Source: Pseudomonas lurida (GTDB lineage: Bacteria > Pseudomonadota > Gammaproteobacteria > Pseudomonadales > Pseudomonadaceae). From it: DNA of 64,000 nt. Position numbers and translations under genes: made by a program. Each line of letters starts with the position of its first letter. The first letter of the stretch is position 1. Positions 63,755-64,000 of this stretch are shown piece by piece. The notes under the pieces are model-generated. The model did not search any database and had not been told where the DNA came from. It was given only the letters and a program-made list of their open reading frames with translations. Location: assembly GCF_002563895.1 (NCBI RefSeq), contig NZ_PDJB01000001.1, forward strand, positions 4,385,501-4,449,500, in the 5' to 3' direction.

Positions 63755-64000
63755 GAGGCGTCCTCGCCCCCGTCAGCCGGGCCGAGGCGGTACCCAAGGC
63801 CGCGCACGGTCTCGACAATGCCATTGCCCAATTTGCGCCGCAGGTGGTGGATATGCACGTTGAGGGCATTGCTTTCCAACTCATCGTTGAAACCGTAGAC
63901 GCTGTCCTTGAGCTGCTCGCTGGACAGCACACGCCCCTTGTTATGCAGCAGCGCTTGCAACAGCGCCTGTTCGCGGCGCGACAAGTCGACGGGTTCGCCG
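63751..64000 (-). CDS. OmpR-family response regulator, C-terminal part (truncated by window)
   Basis: The last 83 or so residues are visible, running off the window end. It is the winged-helix DNA-binding domain of the OmpR/PhoB type: SRREQALLQALLHNKGRVLS, SNALNVHIHHLRRKLG and ETVRGLGYRLG. The receiver domain lies outside. The stop overlaps the kinase start by four bases. QseB/PmrA-like by partner similarity, but the regulon is not known. Confidence 0.9.
   Translation of the reverse strand, partial: GEPVDLSRREQALLQALLHNKGRVLSSEQLKDSVYGFNDELESNALNVHIHHLRRKLGNGIVETVRGLGYRLGPADGGEDAS

Noticed and set aside
1..64000. CRISPR arrays, tRNA or rRNA genes and insertion sequences
   Set aside because: No regularly spaced direct repeats, cloverleaf with CCA end, ribosomal RNA sequence or transposase was seen; the repeats found are REP-type inverted pairs.

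Overview
The window is chromosomal DNA from a gamma-proteobacterium, almost certainly a Pseudomonas of the P. fluorescens group. Pointers are the high-GC codon use, the many REP/REPIN inverted repeats at gene ends, the pyoverdine genes pvdH and mbtH, the NAGGN osmolyte operon, a DUF3509 gene, and gene order around aroC-prmB-folE that matches my memory of P. aeruginosa. I saw no rRNA, tRNA, CRISPR array, prophage or insertion sequence. Layout: 1-706 is the 3' end of mnmC. 718-5550 (minus) is a 1610-residue LRR protein with a dermonecrotic-toxin-like N-terminus and a NEL-type E3 ubiquitin ligase C-terminus. 5861-10700 is the N-acetylglutaminylglutamine amide (NAGGN) operon: amidotransferase, synthetase and M42 peptidase. 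10760-19412 holds yheU, a csrA paralogue, an SDR, DUF3309, an LTA-synthase-like sulfatase, small membrane and ankyrin proteins, a FATP-type acyl-CoA synthetase, a DUF3509 gene behind a sigma54-like promoter, and a small LuxR-type regulator. 19626-28511 is the aroC neighbourhood: an acireductone-dioxygenase homologue that lacks three of four metal ligands, an MFS transporter, aroC, a hydrolase, prmB, an isochorismatase-like protein, an Smr protein, folE and a glutaredoxin-like protein. 28574-32520 is a LysR / CitMHS / AtuA-family / AtuA-related catabolic locus of unknown substrate. 32624-34919 is a GST and aminotransferase pair divergent from a MarR regulator. 35126-50508 is a purine (urate to glyoxylate) catabolic region: AzgA-type permease, LysE exporter, uraH, puuE, uraD, alc, allA, puuD, UraA/UapA-type permease and Tsx/OmpK-like porin. 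It is interrupted by a second giant toxin-like gene (37117-42345). 50557-59570 is housekeeping: patatin phospholipase, lpxL-like, minCDE, RluA-family synthase, apeB and an MscS-type channel. 59650-61351 is mbtH and pvdH, and 61540-64000 is an AmpDh3-like amidase and a two-component system cut by the window end. How it works together: the purine genes form a full urate-to-glyoxylate route with import at both membranes. Near-identical TTGTATACAA palindromes before the first permease and in the uraH/puuE divergent region suggest one regulator, although the toxin gene lies between them. The pvdH and mbtH starts are preceded by iron-starvation (PvdS) type boxes. The strongest candidates for unusual biology are the two giant toxin-like genes, the altered acireductone dioxygenase in a locus without mtnB or mtnC, and the shared purine operator. 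Functions are inferred from sequence motifs read by eye; no searches were run.
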